Shown here: positions 11,480-23,982 of the stretch, piece by piece
How the letters are laid out: each line of letters starts with the position of its first letter
Numbering within the stretch: position 1 is the stretch's first letter
Assembly: GCF_028640845.1 (NCBI RefSeq)
Contig: NC_080542.1
Span: forward strand, 60,303,064-60,367,063
Direction: 5' to 3'
DNA from: Ahaetulla prasina
Taxonomy: Eukaryota > Chordata > Lepidosauria > Squamata > Colubridae
DNA length: 64,000 nt
The notes under the pieces: generated by a model
Seen by the model: only the letters and a program-made list of their open reading frames with translations
Database searches by the model: none
What the model was told of the DNA's origin: nothing
Position numbers and translations under genes: made by a program

Positions 11480-13265
11480 CTTTCCGTGGTTTGAATAATA
11501 ATGACTGATCTAATTGCAAATACCATTCTTTTAAGGCAAATCATTGCAGAGTCAAATTTAACAAGTTGCATATATTTGTATTTTTGACATTATTTTATAT
11601 TGGCATGTAAGATGCCTGCAACAGGCAGTGGTTTGGCGGAATGAAGAAAGTGATAATACTTGTAAAAGAGGTAGGGATAAGTAAGAGGCTATGGAGAAGT
11701 CTGAGTATAGACTTCAGATGTTCCAGTAAAACAAAAGAGCAAATATTTATATATTTTTAAAAATAAACTTTTCAGAATGCAATAAAACTCCTCTTTATTA
11801 CTGTTTGTTGTTGTTTGTGTAAGAAAGCTACCTGGAAGTAGCCGTAGCTGTGTTGATTTTTATATTTGAGGCTGAATGAAGACAATCAAGGCAATGTTTG
11901 GATTAAATTTATGGATATAATCAAAGCTGATATGAGTATAAAGTGTAGATAAATAGTTCAGTTAAAAAGTAACATTTGTTCTGAGTTGACAGTTTGCGAT
12001 GTAAACTAAGTGCTGGTGTAATATTGATATAACAAATTGCACTATACATCTTTTGATGTGCCCGTTAATTTATTTATGAGATGTGCATTTTACCTTTTAT
12101 CCACAAGCTCAACATTCTGATTTGCTTAATAACTCCCCATCAATTTAACGAAGGGTTGGATTGAGAGAAACCCTACCTCAAGCCAGATAAGAAACTTCAT
12201 TCAGAAATAAGGGTTATGAGCAGCATGTCTTCATATAACTCTGATGCTAGTTGAAAGTGTGTCTTCTGGAGCAGATTGTGTCTTCTGCTTATTTTTTATG
12301 ATTAGTTTTTACCTATTTTCTAATGAAGATCTGTTCATATATGTGCATCTTGCATTTCTTATCTTCAAGTTAACTATCAATAACTAATGCAAGAAAAATA
12401 TATACATGATTGAAATTAGGCCTGAAGTTGGGAACTTTCTTGAAGGAGATTTTAATAATATAAATGAATCTAAAAGAAACATTTAAACAAACTTTAGTAG
12501 GTATAATATTAGTAGGTATAGTAGGTTAAGTTCAGAATTACGAATTATGCAACCATTATTGCACTCCTCAACATGATTTTAGAGATTAGTTACCCCTGCA
12601 AGTAAACTTTTTTATCTAAAATTGAATGTTGCTGAACATAATATTAGAAAATTGCTGCAGATTGCATCAAAGTGTTTCTTGTTGTACAATAAATATTGAA
12701 CAATACAATAAATACAATACAACACATATTTTTGAACAATAAAGATTTTGATCTTAAGTTGATTATAGGTTTAACCTGACGAAGGTTTCTGCTGCATTAT
12801 CATTGAATGTTTGTCCATGTTAAAAAAAATAAAGCAAATTTGACAATGATTAAAATATTGGGGGCGGGGGGAAGAAAAGGGTTAAGGAAGAAGAAAAATA
12901 TTCAGCTTATAAGCTCTCTTTTTCTCCTTTTGCTAATATTCAATTTTTATAAACATTTGGACCTCCTTTGAAGCTAGACCCTAAATGTTTTTCTTTGCCA
13001 TGAGCCATTGTACATATGAGAACCATGATATCATTATACTTAACCTAATTCCTATTGTGAATCTATACTGTTAATTTTGGCATTGGCAACTTAAGTTAGC
13101 AATCAAATATTGCCAGCATTGTATCTTGCTTCTAGCATTGGATGGATAAAATGTATTCTCTCTGTGAGGATAGATCTAATTAAATTGTGATGATTATTCC
13201 CCCTTCCTTCCCCCAGGATTATTTGTAGTAAAAAGGGAGAAAATTGCAATAATTTTTCTAGACTC
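11480..13265. other. Unassigned AT-rich stretch
   Basis: No gene or recognisable mobile element was seen in this 1.8 kb. Confidence 0.4.
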
Positions 13266-13269
13266 AGAA

Positions 13270-14210
13270 AAAAACCTTTGATAATTGGCTATATGATAAG
13301 TGGCTGTTTTCTGGCTGTATTGAATACAATAAATTTGAGAAAAGATTTTCAAACATGGGTTAAAAGTATAGAGCAACAGCAAAAAGCAAAGATTATAGCC
13401 AATATAATGCTTTCTGCAGATGTTCAAAAAGTACAATGCAGGGTGTCTACTCTCATTTTATCATTATGTGAAAACTACTGGCAACAAAAGTTTGAGGCAA
13501 ATATCAAGTAATAAAAAAATAGCAAGTCTCAAAATTAATGGAGAGAAATATAAGCTGAAATGTTATGCAAGTTATCTAGTACAAATCACTACAGAACCAG
13601 AAAAGGCAATAAAAGAGTAGATGAAAATAGTTAATCATTTTGGAGAATCCTCTTGATATAAAATCAATCTTGAAAAAACAAAAATAAAGACAATATATTT
13701 AACAGTAGGAGAATCAATTTTTGGGAGAAATCAATCATTGGGAGGAGGAATTTGGAGTTCAGATAACTCACTCTCTGAACTACTTTGATTTTCATCCCGA
13801 CAGGCAACAGTCAAGAAATAACTGTTCATTAACTTATTGTAAGAGCTCAAAAGGGTACTTGAAAGGGAAGGAATCTAGAACCAATTCAGTTATCGGATGA
13901 ATGTGTTATCCAAACTATTCCCTATGTGCCAATCAGAATTTTAGAGAGTACTTTACAGAAATGAAAAGAAACTGTCTGTAATTGTATATTTATAGAATCA
14001 GTATGGGAAAAGACCCAGAGTTAAATTAGAAAATTTACAGAATACAAAAGAACACCTCTGTTGCTCTTCCCAAATTTACATTGCATCACAAAGCAATTTG
14101 CTTATCGTGGATATGGCTGAGTAATTGGCAGTACTGTAAAGAGCAAGCTTATCCAATGGATTTCATAGATATTTATGTTATCAAAATGTAAGGGAATAAT
14201 AAACCAAACA
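13270..14210 (+). pseudogene. L1 ORF2 fossil (RT and C-terminal part)
   Basis: Across shifting frames this reads INGEKYKLKCYAS-LVQITTEPEKAI then KINLEKTKIKTIYL. This matches the L1 ORF2 order of GE-KVKAYADDL, followed by KINKQKTK; the catalytic aspartates are lost. Further right, PMCQSEF, RPRVKLENLQNTKEH and LPKFTLHHKA match the L1 region with IWKEKRPRIKLE and LALPNFRLYY. Numerous stops and frameshifts are present. It was a non-LTR retrotransposon reverse transcriptase. Confidence 0.7.
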
Positions 14211-14622
14211 ATTTCATCTCTACTTTTCCACAAATGCTTTCCATGTTGGAGATCATTATAATTAGAAAAATATAGTTGCATATGCAGACATAGTTCATTC
14301 AGATTATATAAATATATTAATAGAGCAATAACTACACAATGAAAGTTTTATAGTATTTTGAGAAAATATATCTGGTTGTGGAAATATAGATTCTGCTTCG
14401 TCTTAATTCTATTTGTTTCAATTCATTCATCAATATGTTAATTTGTTTTAATATGGTTTTCTTTGTGGTTGATGCTAAAGAAATAAACAGTCTTAATTTT
14501 TTTTATTGAATTCCACATTGCAAATAAAGGAAAATCATTAGTTAGATTGTTTAGAGGAAATTGCTTAATTTGTGTACCATCACAACTAAATAACCTATTG
14601 CAGTAATAATAAGCCATTAACC

Positions 14623-16366
14623 CAGAGGTGAAATCCCCCTGGTTCTATTTGGCTCGCTGAACTGGTAGTGCAGCCGGCAGGAGGTTGCCCACCTGCCAGG
14701 ACATCATTACGTCCCATTTTTTACCATCTGCGCATGCGCAGAAGGTTCTGTGCATGAGCAGAAGAGGCGCACGCATGGGTGAAATGCTACTGGATTGGAC
14801 CGGATCGGGCGAGTAGGTAGCGAAGACTGGGGCTGGTTCGCTGAACCGAGAATAATGGCTGGCTGACCATGCCCCCAAACCTATCCATGGTCCGCAGTCC
14901 TGCCATGCTTGCCTGCCTTCCACGCTGCCTCCCCAGCATCCCGGTGGCCAGCTTGCGAAGGCAGGCAAGTGGAAGCCATGTGGAAGGCAGGGCTTCGGGG
15001 AGAAAAATGCTGGAATAAATACATCAAATACCTGCCCACCCCCACCGCTTTGCCACTCCATCTCTTCCTCTACGCCAGCCAATCTCCCCAAAAACTTGGC
15101 TGACACTTACACACCTCTCAGCACTTCCTTTCCTTTCCCCCACGCGACCCCCCCATGTCCAATCGGCATCTGGTTCTGCAGTAAGGCAGCCGCGGGAATC
15201 GCCAACCCATCGGCAGGCACGGGGGGGGGGGAGAGGAAGCTGCACTTATGAGAAGGGGTGTGGTCCCCTCTTCTTTATGGGGCTTGACTTTGCCAGAGCT
15301 TCTCTGCCCACTCTTAACACCACCTATGATGCTGCTGCTGCTGCTACTGCTGGGAGACCAGCTGGATGCAGCTGAATGAGGATTGCTCATTCCTGCCACA
15401 ATTAATAGAAAGTGCCTAGGATCCAGGCTACGGTCAGGATCACAATGGCATTAGCCTGGATCTGCCTCATTGCAGGACCTCCAGGCTGCCTGGGAGCTCC
15501 GAGTCAGCTGAAAAAAGCTTCAGTTCTTGGGGAGAATAGAAAAGAGAGTGAGAAAGTGAGAGAGTGATGGGGAAATGGTGACACCTGATTCTCTCTCCCT
15601 TCCTCTCTTCTTCGGCTGGCTCAAGCAGTCACAGCTGTTTGTTGATGCTCTTGTATCCCAGCTTAGTCCTGCAGAGCAAAAAGAGAGTGAGAGAGACCAA
15701 GAAAGACTGAAATATCAAGGGCTGCGGGGTAAGGAGCTAGCAGCTTAATCCCTTCCCCAAAGCCCTGCCATGCTTGCCTGAAAATTAGTTGTCGCCTTTT
15801 CCCCATCACTCTCTTGCTCTCTCGCTCTCTTTTCTCATCTGACCATAGCCTGGATCCTAGGCACTTTCTATTACTTGTGGCAGGACAGCAAGCTTCATTC
15901 GGCTGCATTCAGCTGGTCTCCCAGCAGCAGTGGCATTGGCGGCGTTAAGAGTGGGCAGAGAAGCAACCAGCGAGTGACAGGATGCAAGGGTAGCAAGTGG
16001 AGGCAGAGTGAGGCTTCCCAGGTGGCTGGAATGTGGGGCAGTTGGCTCCGTCAGCTGCCGTCCCCACCAAAATGACAGCTGAAAAGAGAGAGAGAAAAAA
16101 TAAAGGAAGGAAAAAAGGGAGAGAGAGGGAGAAGGAAGAAATAGAAAAGAAGGGAGAGAGAGAGAGAAGAAAGAGTGATGTGAGTGACATCATATTGGCC
16201 CCGCCCACCCAGTCACATGGCCACCAAGCCACGTCCACCAAGCCACGTGCACAGAACCTGCGGCAAAAAAAATTAGATTTTACCCCTGGGCGCGCGCATA
16301 GCACTTGTGGACTCCCGCACACTCCCATTCCCAAACTGTAGAGAAGATAAGTGGATTTCACTGCTG
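14623..16366. mobile_element. Large hAT non-autonomous element, 1744 bp, with internal foldback
   Basis: The ends are CAGAGGTGAAATCC and GGATTTCACTGCTG. A perfect 8-bp target duplication, cattaacc, is at 14615-14622 and 16367-16374. The interior is GC-rich and contains a long imperfect inverted repeat (15298-15437 against 15841-15964, and 15540-15590 against 15782-15832), plus a purine-rich run at 16078-16175. No transposase frame is recognisable. It belongs to the same terminal-repeat family as 29276-29557, 43026-43244 and 54631-55323. Confidence 0.88.
15298..15964. repeat. Internal foldback (inverted repeat) of the hAT element
   Basis: The left arm, GCTTCTCTGCCCACTCTTAAC through AGTGCCTAGGATCCAGGCT, returns in reverse complement on the right. 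The arms differ by small indels such as a CTG-repeat length change near 15331-15350. Confidence 0.85.
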
Positions 16367-16430
16367 CATTAACCTCAATTTGAAGATTCCTTTGGGATGC
16401 AATTTCAACGTCTATAAATTTAAATAATAA

Positions 16431-16971
16431 GCATCTGGAAATTTAACATACGGTATATCTATCATCTATCATTGAGCAAGTTTCATAAATAAAAAATTAA
16501 TAAGTTCATTTTTTCTTATAAATTTGTTTTTATCCAAAAAGTTTAAATATAAACTCCAAAATAGGAAAATAAATTTTATAAAAACATAACAAAACTAGAT
16601 AAAAACATTGTTAAAAATGTGGATTAAAAAGGCAAAGAACAAAAATACATGCATATATTGTCCCACCCAGTTGAACACTAATAAATATATTACAATGATA
16701 ACTTCCTCCCCTTCTGAATCAGGCCCAAGATTTATAAACTTTTATAAGTGTGAAAAACGGTTATAAGTCATAAAAATCCAGCAAAGGATTATAGGATACC
16801 TCAGCCTTCAAGCAGTTGTTCAAATATAGATCAGAAAGTAAGAAAAGCTTTATAAAGAATTGAATTAAAATCTGGTCATGCTTAAAAAACAAACAGCTGA
16901 GGGAAGAGATAATTAACAAGCATCTGAAAATCTAACATGTATCTATCATTGAGCAAGTTTCATGAACAAAA
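16431..16971 (-). mobile_element. L1-like 3' segment between unusually long direct repeats
   Basis: The segment at about 16500-16760 resembles that at 47440-47650, for example the shared TTAAAAATG...ATTAAAAAGG...CAAAGAACAAAA order and the later GTTGAACA-TA. It is flanked by a direct repeat of about 55 bp that begins GCATCTG-AAAT-TAACAT and runs through ATTGAGCAAGTTTCAT (16431-16486 and 16919-16971). Only the 3' part is present. Confidence 0.45.
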
Positions 16972-16984
16972 GATGGAGGAATGA

Positions 16985-17206
16985 GCGTTGGAGGGGCGGA
17001 TCCACTCCTGGAAGCTCCATTTTGGACAGCAACATTTAGGACGAATGTTGCAGAGCCTCTGCGGTTGTTTGTAAGGGCAAAACAACTGTCATGGTGCTGC
17101 TAGATTCGTAGTTTCAGGACTTCTTCACAAACGCTAGATGGTGCTTATCGCATAACTTCAAACGTTCACTAAGGGAACACTTGTAATGCAGGTATTACCT
17201 GTAGTT
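16985..17206. mobile_element. Probable MITE remnant just upstream of GRB10 exon
   Basis: The right part, CGTTCACTAAGGGAACACTTGTAATG and TATTACCTGTAG, resembles the terminal region of the squamate MITE seen at 17756-18125. The left part, with CpG-containing sequence, is not assigned. Confidence 0.35.
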
Positions 17207-17416
17207 GCCATACTAAGTTTAGCTTTTAAATTTTATTCTTGTAAATTAAGATATTTTGTATGCAGAAGTTGCGATGACGTGAATACCTTACATATTTTTA
17301 TTAAATTACCCCAATTCTCTGGATTAACACAAAATTCTGAATTACCAGCTCTACAAATAAATAGGTAACAAATTCCTCTAGGATGATTTTCTCATAGTCT
17401 TGTTTTTGTATTGCAG

Positions 17417-17514
17417 GTACTGAGAAACAGTAGATGTAATTTTGAAGAAGCACTGTCGGTAAAATGGCTTTAGCTGGCTGCCCAGATTCCTTTTTGCATC
17501 ATCCTTATCGGATA
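17417..17514 (+). CDS. GRB10: GRB10 exon with start codon (coding 17464-17514)
   Basis: The acceptor TTGTATTGCAG ends at 17416 and the donor GTAAGT begins at 17515. The coding part is 17 codons, MALAGCPDSFLHHPYRI. The first 15 residues are the familiar N-terminus of vertebrate GRB10, which fixes the start at 17464. In the 47 bases of 5'UTR inside this exon, the frame of the start codon holds TAG, TAA and TGA, so translation cannot begin upstream in frame. An ATG-TAA start-stop pair lies at 17434-17439. The exon ends in phase 0, which fits the next exon. The first non-coding exon and promoter must be elsewhere, probably left of this exon. Confidence 0.93.
17434..17439 (+). promoter_or_regulatory. 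Minimal start-stop upstream ORF in GRB10 5'UTR
   Basis: ATG is followed immediately by TAA, 30 bases before the GRB10 start codon. Start-stop elements can make ribosomes pause and reduce downstream initiation. The site is seen directly; its effect is inference, and the ATG context (CAGTAGATGT) has A at -3 but no G at +4. Confidence 0.5.
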
Positions 17515-17755
17515 GTAAGTTATAGCTTAATTGAATTCTGTATACTTCAGTTTTATGTTCTCTCAGCAGGCTGCTTTGTTTAATGGCAGTGTTTCTCAGT
17601 ATGGGCTAGTTTAAGTTATTTCAGCTTCAACTCCCAGAATATACAAAAAGAAATTAACATTAGCAATCTGGATAATATAAACTTTAAAATTGCAGTATAA
17701 AATATTGTACTCATAAAGATACATACACATGTGCGTATGCAGACACACACACAAA

Positions 17756-18125
17756 GGTAGTCCTTGATTTAAAACCACAATTTAACCTTATAAAGCAAGA
17801 CATTTTATTAAATAAATTTAGTCCCGTTTTACGACTTTTCTTATCACAGTTTTAAGTGAATCATTGCAGTTATTTTAAATTAGTAACAGGTCGTTTAGTG
17901 AACCTGGCTTCCCCATTGACTTTGTCAGAAGGTCACAAAACCTGATCACATGACCCTAGGACACATGGCAGTGTGCCAAACACATGACAGCTGCCAAGCA
18001 ACCAAATTTTGATCATGTGATCATGGGGATGTTGTAACAATTGTAAATGTGAAAAATGCTCATGTCACTTTTTTCAGTGCGGTTGTAATTGAATGGTCGC
18101 TAACAAATAGTTGTACATCAGGGGA
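17756..18125. mobile_element. Squamate MITE with GTAGTCCTTGATTT terminus
   Basis: It begins GTAGTCCTTGATTTAAAACCACAATT and passes through TGATCACATGACCCTAGGAC and TTGATCATGTGATCATGGGGATG. Its right end, AATGGTCGCTAACAAATAGTTGTACATCA, is the inverted counterpart. Similar copies are at 48735-49096 and 62808-63210. It has no coding capacity and is probably a short DNA transposon. Confidence 0.6.
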
Positions 18126-18399
18126 GGATTAGCTATAGATGGCTATCCATACTAAGGCAGATTCAATTACTCTGAGTCTTTGCCTGATGTATACCATTAT
18201 ACCAAACCTGATAACCTTGTATGTTATGTCAGGGTTGATATCACAAAGTAGAAATTGCATATATCATTGTTTATTGTGTCCTGTTTCTTAATGCAGTGTG
18301 AGTTAAATAGAACTTTTCATTTTCTGTATAAAGTGGTAATATTGAAGAATATGTTTGATATTTTCTACCTGTCCTGAGTTGTAAGGACATGCTCATAGT

Positions 18400-18595
18400 G
18401 AGTATAGTGTCTTTTTGTATCTTCCAGCCAGATGTGCTAAAGGGAGAGCATTATATTGGGCTAAGTCACCCTCTGATTTGGGAAGTTAAATTGTGTAAGC
18501 TACATAGCTGGTGCCAGAGATATGTTAAGCTGTGTAAGATACACAGCTGATGTACCTTCTGCTATCTGCCGTAGAAACCTGAATTGTATCACTAG
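18400..18595. repeat. Dispersed repeat, copy 1
   Basis: The segment ACATAGCTGGTGCCAGAGATATG through TTCTGCTATCTGCC (18502-18572) and on to about 18590 recurs at 63908-64000. The family is not identified. Confidence 0.6.
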
Positions 18596-18884
18596 CATTT
18601 GAGTGTCATAGATATTGCATAAATGTGATTCTTTTTGCTCATAATCCAAAAATAATCAGTGGGTGGAAATCCTAGTGAGAGAGCTTGTCGTAAAGTGCAA
18701 GCTTGTTTGCTTGTTTATATCCACTTTGAAATCTATATTCTAATATCAATGAGCTAAACATATAGGGAAGTATCAGCTTTAATCAGTACTGTAACATAGC
18801 CTGCCATATTCTAGTGTCTACTCTCACACTTCCAACTCCCATGCATAGTGAAGCATTAGAAACACAGTCCTAGGTTTGTACTAC

Positions 18885-19064
18885 TACTAGTAATAATAAA
18901 AGAGTTGGAAGGGACCTTGGAGGCCTTCTAGTCCAACCCCCTGCCCAGGCAGGAGACCCTACACCATTTCAGACAAATGGTTATCCAAAATTTTCTTAAA
19001 AATCTCCAGTGTTGGAGCATTCACAACTTCTGCAGGCAAGTTGTTCCACTTATTAATTGTAATG
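18885..19064 (-). mobile_element. CR1/L3 3' end, antisense
   Basis: The run AATAATAAAAGAGTTGGAAGGG through GGCCTTCTAGTCCAACCCCC and TTCACAACTTCTGCAGGCAAG is the antisense CR1/L3 3' end, here only 180 bp long. Confidence 0.93.
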
Positions 19065-19279
19065 AAGTTTTGAAGTAACTCTTTAAATATTTTTTGTTGT
19101 TTTTATTTTTTCTTGTTTCTTCCTTTCCTCCTTTCCCTTATATTTTTATTCTGTCTTGCTTTATTCTTTTCCTTCTGAGGTTATTTTTCAGTGAAAATGA
19201 TAAAGACGTCACAAAAAAACAAAAAAAAATGATAAACTGTTAGAGGAGAACAGTGATTTTGAGATTAATCTATCAAATT

Positions 19280-20285
19280 GCTTTGCTCTACTGCAAAATT
19301 TGGAAGAGAACATTACGGACCAAAATGAACAAATAGTCAAAAACATCCTTGATGTATAGCACCACCAGAAAAACACTTGATACAATCAAAATCCACAAGT
19401 TGAAATCCACAAGTCTTAAAGTTGCCAAGGTCTACAGAGTTTTCACCTAGATAATAGCAAGAAGAATATTGAGAACATTAAATGATGCACAGTCAAAGGA
19501 GCAGGCAGGGTTCAGAAGTGGCTACAGCACAATGGATCACATCAAAGTTGTTCTGCAAATCATTGAAAGGCACAATGAGTGCATCATACCTCTGCGCATG
19601 GTTTTCGTTGTCAGCGAAAAGGAATTGTGACTCACTCTTCCAGCAAGCAATAATTAATGCATTGTTCAACCAAGGCTTACGTACACTTACTACAATCAAT
19701 ATATGAAAAACAATGGCGACAATTTGCCTTAATGATCTTAAAGAGCTGCAAAAGCAGGGGAATCATTTGGTTTAAAATTAACCTAAAAAAGAGACGGGTT
19801 ACGTTTAATAAATTCACCAAAGAAAGAAAAAAGAGTATATTTGGAGAAGAGCTAGACATAGTAGACCACAACATATACCTTGGCCAATGGATCTTAATCG
19901 GTGATACAATAAAGGAAATTGAACTGCATGTTAAATGTGGCTGGCAGGCATTCAGCAAGCTAAGCATAATTTTCAAAAACAACCTCCTCCTATGTCTAAA
20001 GTTTTCAGTCAGTGTGTGCTACTTGCTCTAACATATGCCAGTAAAACATGGACATTAACCTCCCAATTGATACAAAAGCTACGAGTGGTGCAAAGGGCCA
20101 TGGAAAGATACATGCTCGGAATTACAAGAAAAAATAGAAAAACCCACACATGGATTAGAGAATGAACGAAAATATTCAATATCATCAAGGGAGTAAAAGA
20201 ATTGTAATGGAAATGGGCTGGTCACATAGGAAGAAGAGCTGATGACAGGTGGACCAAGGCAGTCATAGAATGGACACCATATATA
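19280..20285 (+). pseudogene. RTE/BovB-like LINE reverse transcriptase fossil
   Basis: Frames on the + strand read LNDAQSKEQAGFRSGYST-MDHIKVVLQIIERHNE near 19480-19580. Next comes a segment with VDHNIYLGQWI near 19860, then LALTYASKTWTLTSQLIQKL and RAMERYMLGITRKNRK near 20030-20140. That is the order of RTE-clade (BovB) ORF2. Several frameshifts are present and the catalytic block is missing or damaged. Confidence 0.75.
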
Positions 20286-21339
20286 CATACACATATATAT
20301 TCTTTGAATGTGTCCAAATCTGATATATTACTATATATATATTAATTGCTGTGGAATAATTGTTTGGATGAAGCAAAGTTTTAATGTTGATTCTAAAGCA
20401 TCATAGGGAAATATTAATCTATGTATTGGATTAATACAGGAAGTATTAATTTACATATTAGAACACATATAGAAGTGCAGTATGCTAATGCTAGGTCTGA
20501 ATGTTAGTTCTTTCTCTCCATCAGGCTAAAACACATTTTAACAAAATTCATGTATGTGGCACCTGTAAAGAAGATGGAATTGGATTTAGATGGCACTTAT
20601 GCTGTGGCTGAACTCCCATCCCCATCCATTCTTTAGTAGAAAAACTAATATTTTGTATTTGCTTCCTTATGCATTTTCAGATTTCCTAAGAGAAATCATT
20701 CATCCTAGAAATAATTTAAAATCTTTTAAATGGGTAGCATTTATTTTAAGCTTGATAACATAGACATGTAGTAAAACACATGGTTTAAAAACCAAGTTTT
20801 TTTATTTATTCTTGAATTGATTTGTGGAGGTGATTAGGACAAAGCAACATTATTCATTTTGGTCTTCTAGGATCCTCTGGATATCTGCAGTAGCAGTCAC
20901 TATTGGCACGATTGTGCAATTAGACTCGATGTTTGTGCAATGCACATTTAAAAAGGTTTTAGTTGTCCACTTTTTTTTGAAGCCAGCAATTGCCACTGTG
21001 CCGGTCCCTACTTTGGACAATGATCTGGTCAAATTGTTTTACATTTCGTGATGCTAAATTTCATTTTGTGCTTTATCTCGAACAAGAAAACGAGAAGATT
21101 TGCTAAATATTTGCTTGTAAAATGTTTCTATATTTCTGTCATTGTATTCTTATCTATATCCATTGCTCATTCCACATTCTGTAACTGTGGTATCAATTGA
21201 GTACAACACAATAGCTCTTAAATTAATTAAATGTTTATATTGTGTATGCCGTATTCTTTCCTCCAGGGGAAGGAATGCATTGTCTCCTTTGTCCTTGAGC
21301 AAATCAGCAATGTCTATACCTAGAAACACATAATCGTGC
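20286..21339. other. Intron stretch, unassigned
   Basis: GRB10 intron. A slightly richer patch at 20830-21060 shows no motif I can name; the rest is AT-rich. Confidence 0.4.
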
Positions 21340-22190
21340 GGCATGAAGGGATCTTGGGGTCTTCTAGTCCAGTCTCCAAGGCAGGACTCCTTATTCCATC
21401 CCAGACAAATCCAATCTTTTCTTGAAAAACACCAGCAATGAAGCATCCACAACGCTGGGAGAAGCTGTTCCATTGGTTAATTGTTCTTGCTATCAGTTAG
21501 TGATAGTAATTGGATCTCTGTCTGACTAGCTCCTGCCCATTGCTTCTTGTCCTCAGGTGCTTTAGAGAATAAATCAGCCTCTCTGTCCTATGATAGTTCT
21601 TCAAATATTGGAAGAAAGCTTTCATGTCACCTCTAAACCTTCTCTTTGTTAGGCTAAACATATCTAGTTTCCTTAGCCATGCATTGTATGATTTACCTCC
21701 AGTGCTCATGCTCTTCTCTGCATTCTTTCTAGGGCTTCAGTCCTAGAATTCTTTCTAGGGCTTCAGTCCTCTTTGTATTGTGAGGACTAGAACTGGATGC
21801 AGTATTCCAAGTGTAGCCTCACCAGTGGGGCCACACTCGGAATACTGTGAAAATACTGTACTTTCACTTTTTGTGTTCTTGATGCTATCCCTCTAGACTG
21901 TACTGGCTTTTTTTGTGTGGGTGGGTGGGGGCAGTTGCAGCAAACAGTTGGTTCATGCTTAAGCAGTGGTCCACCAGAACCCCCAGATTCCTCTCACAGG
22001 TAATGCTGTTGAGCCAGATACTACCTGTCCTTTACCTGTGTGTTTGGTTTTTCCTATCTAAGTGCAGGCCTTACTTTTCTCACTTTTCAATTCCATCTTG
22101 TTGGACAGGGCCTAAGTCAGCCTATCTAATTTGATACCTGCTGGTTGGATTCTAACTCTTAAATTATTGCCTAGTGCTTCTCAGTACCTT
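21340..22190 (-). mobile_element. Older CR1-type LINE, antisense
   Basis: It carries the antisense CR1 3' end (GGGATCTTGGGGTCTTCTAGTCC) and then the C-terminal ORF2 region back to the SVSDFQLDKMELKSE-type block near 22060-22110. A short 25-bp duplication, ATTCTTTCTAGGGCTTCAGTCCT, occurs at 21722-21771. It is highly decayed. Confidence 0.75.
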
Positions 22191-23982
22191 TCATGTGTTG
22201 GTTCTTTGCATTTCTATAGGAAAGGATAAAGTACAAGTGACAAACTTTGAAATGATTTGGAGACAGGTCATTTAGGATTGTATTTATACTCATTTGTTCT
22301 TCAGAGATAACTCACAATCCCATAGTTCTCACCTTGGTATGTGTAATTTCATTGTAATACTCTTGTAATAAATTTATGGGATATATTATTCTGAGACAGA
22401 GAATGGCCCTGTGAACGTGCCTCTTTGAACTGCTTCTTCAAAGCAGACCTCTTTATAACTTGTATGATATTATACCACAATCATTACACTATCCTAGTCC
22501 TCACTGGTATTTTATATTTTGGAAGCTAGCAAAGTTGCAATTTCCGGTATTTGACCTAATTATCCCATTTCTATTACTTTGGTAATCAAAGGCTTCTTTC
22601 ATTAGTTCTGATCTGTGCATACCTTTCTGCAGTTAAATTCTGTTTTTAATCTCAGCATATAATGTAGATGTCAAAAGGTTGGTCCAATTTCTGCTTAATT
22701 CTTTTGTTTCACTGCCTAAATTTAAGGCCTATCCCTTTTCCCAACTGTATGAAATTTTTATTTTTTCATATTGAAGAATTGTATCTTTCCCCAGAAAGCT
22801 TTAATTTCTTTGTCATTCTGTTTTACATTTCATGTTAGATAACATTTAACTTAGTTGGAGCAAAGAATTTTAAATGTTGATGCTGAAAGAAATAATAATA
22901 TTTTAATGTCTTTAACATTCAAATGCATCCCTTGGAAACTATCCCTAATCTTGTAGTGCTAAAAGTGCCTCATACTACAGATGTTTCCAGGAAACTATTC
23001 TAAACTTCTGTGTTTCTCTGGTTTTTTAAAAAATACAACAGTAAGAATTGGCAGTGTTTACCTTATGTTCCTGGAAGTTCAGATTGTAGTTCCAAAATTT
23101 CTCAGAAAAATACGATGACTAACTGCGTGCACTTCTATTCTTACGCAATCAGGAGTCACAGCAGTAATCAAGCACAGTCACTTAAACACTTTATTCTCTA
23201 GTGGAAATAATCCACTTGAATTGATCAATTGATCAAAATTGACTTTCTTCTGTCATTCTAATTATATAAATAACAAAGTAAATGCACTGGATTCTCTCTT
23301 TTCTTAATGTTAGAAAGAATACCAGTACATGTACCTGTGAATAATTAAAATTTCTTGTATAGATTGGAAATGCTTATTTAAAAACTAAACATGTGATAAT
23401 TAAAAAGTTACTGCTTTTAAGACAAAAAGACAAACTCTACAAAGGTTTACATCCCCATTCTATAACATACGCTGCAGATATTGTACGCTTTGTGTATATA
23501 CACTATAATGACCATTTGGCAAGCTTTAATATTTGTCAGGAGAACCCACTACCTACATTGTATCACTCTGCAGCAACACTATCAATAGTCCTTGAGGTAT
23601 GATAGGCCTCTTAATGACTGTTCAAAGTTATATCCCCCCACTCCTTAAAGCTACATACGATGCTACAGTGGCCCCATGGTCATTCCTGTCTCAGGAAAGG
23701 GGCTGGGGGGGGGCGGGGGGCTGGCGGGCAGCGATATGAACTAGGGAAAAATTGGCTTCGGGATGTCCCAGTTGGAGAGGCCTTGAGACCCCAAAGCTAG
23801 AAACTGACCTGGGGAAATTAACCTAAAAGGAGATTCCGTTGGCGAAATGTAGTCATTTCCCAAATACATTCGGCCTGGCGATTGACTTATTTATATATAT
23901 TTGTATTTTATGACTCAGATTTTAATCCACCTTTATTCTTTCTCTAAATAGTTCAAGGCGTGAACTATTTGAAAGTTCAAAT
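22191..23982. other. Intron stretch with a GC-rich patch
   Basis: Mostly AT-rich intron with no clear repeat. 23640-23880 is richer in G and C with a run of Gs near 23707 and may be a fragment of an unidentified element. Confidence 0.35.

Noticed and set aside
10923..11571. Long frames on both strands in GC-rich sequence
   Set aside because: They lie in a hAT element with clear termini; no protein motif, and both strands are open because of composition.
14645..16361. Several frames over 80 codons on both strands
   Set aside because: They are within the 1744-bp hAT element and its foldback; no recognisable domain and open on both strands.
19935..20165. Possible small host gene
   Set aside because: The motif TYASKTWTLTSQLIQKLRVV identifies RTE-type ORF2 instead.
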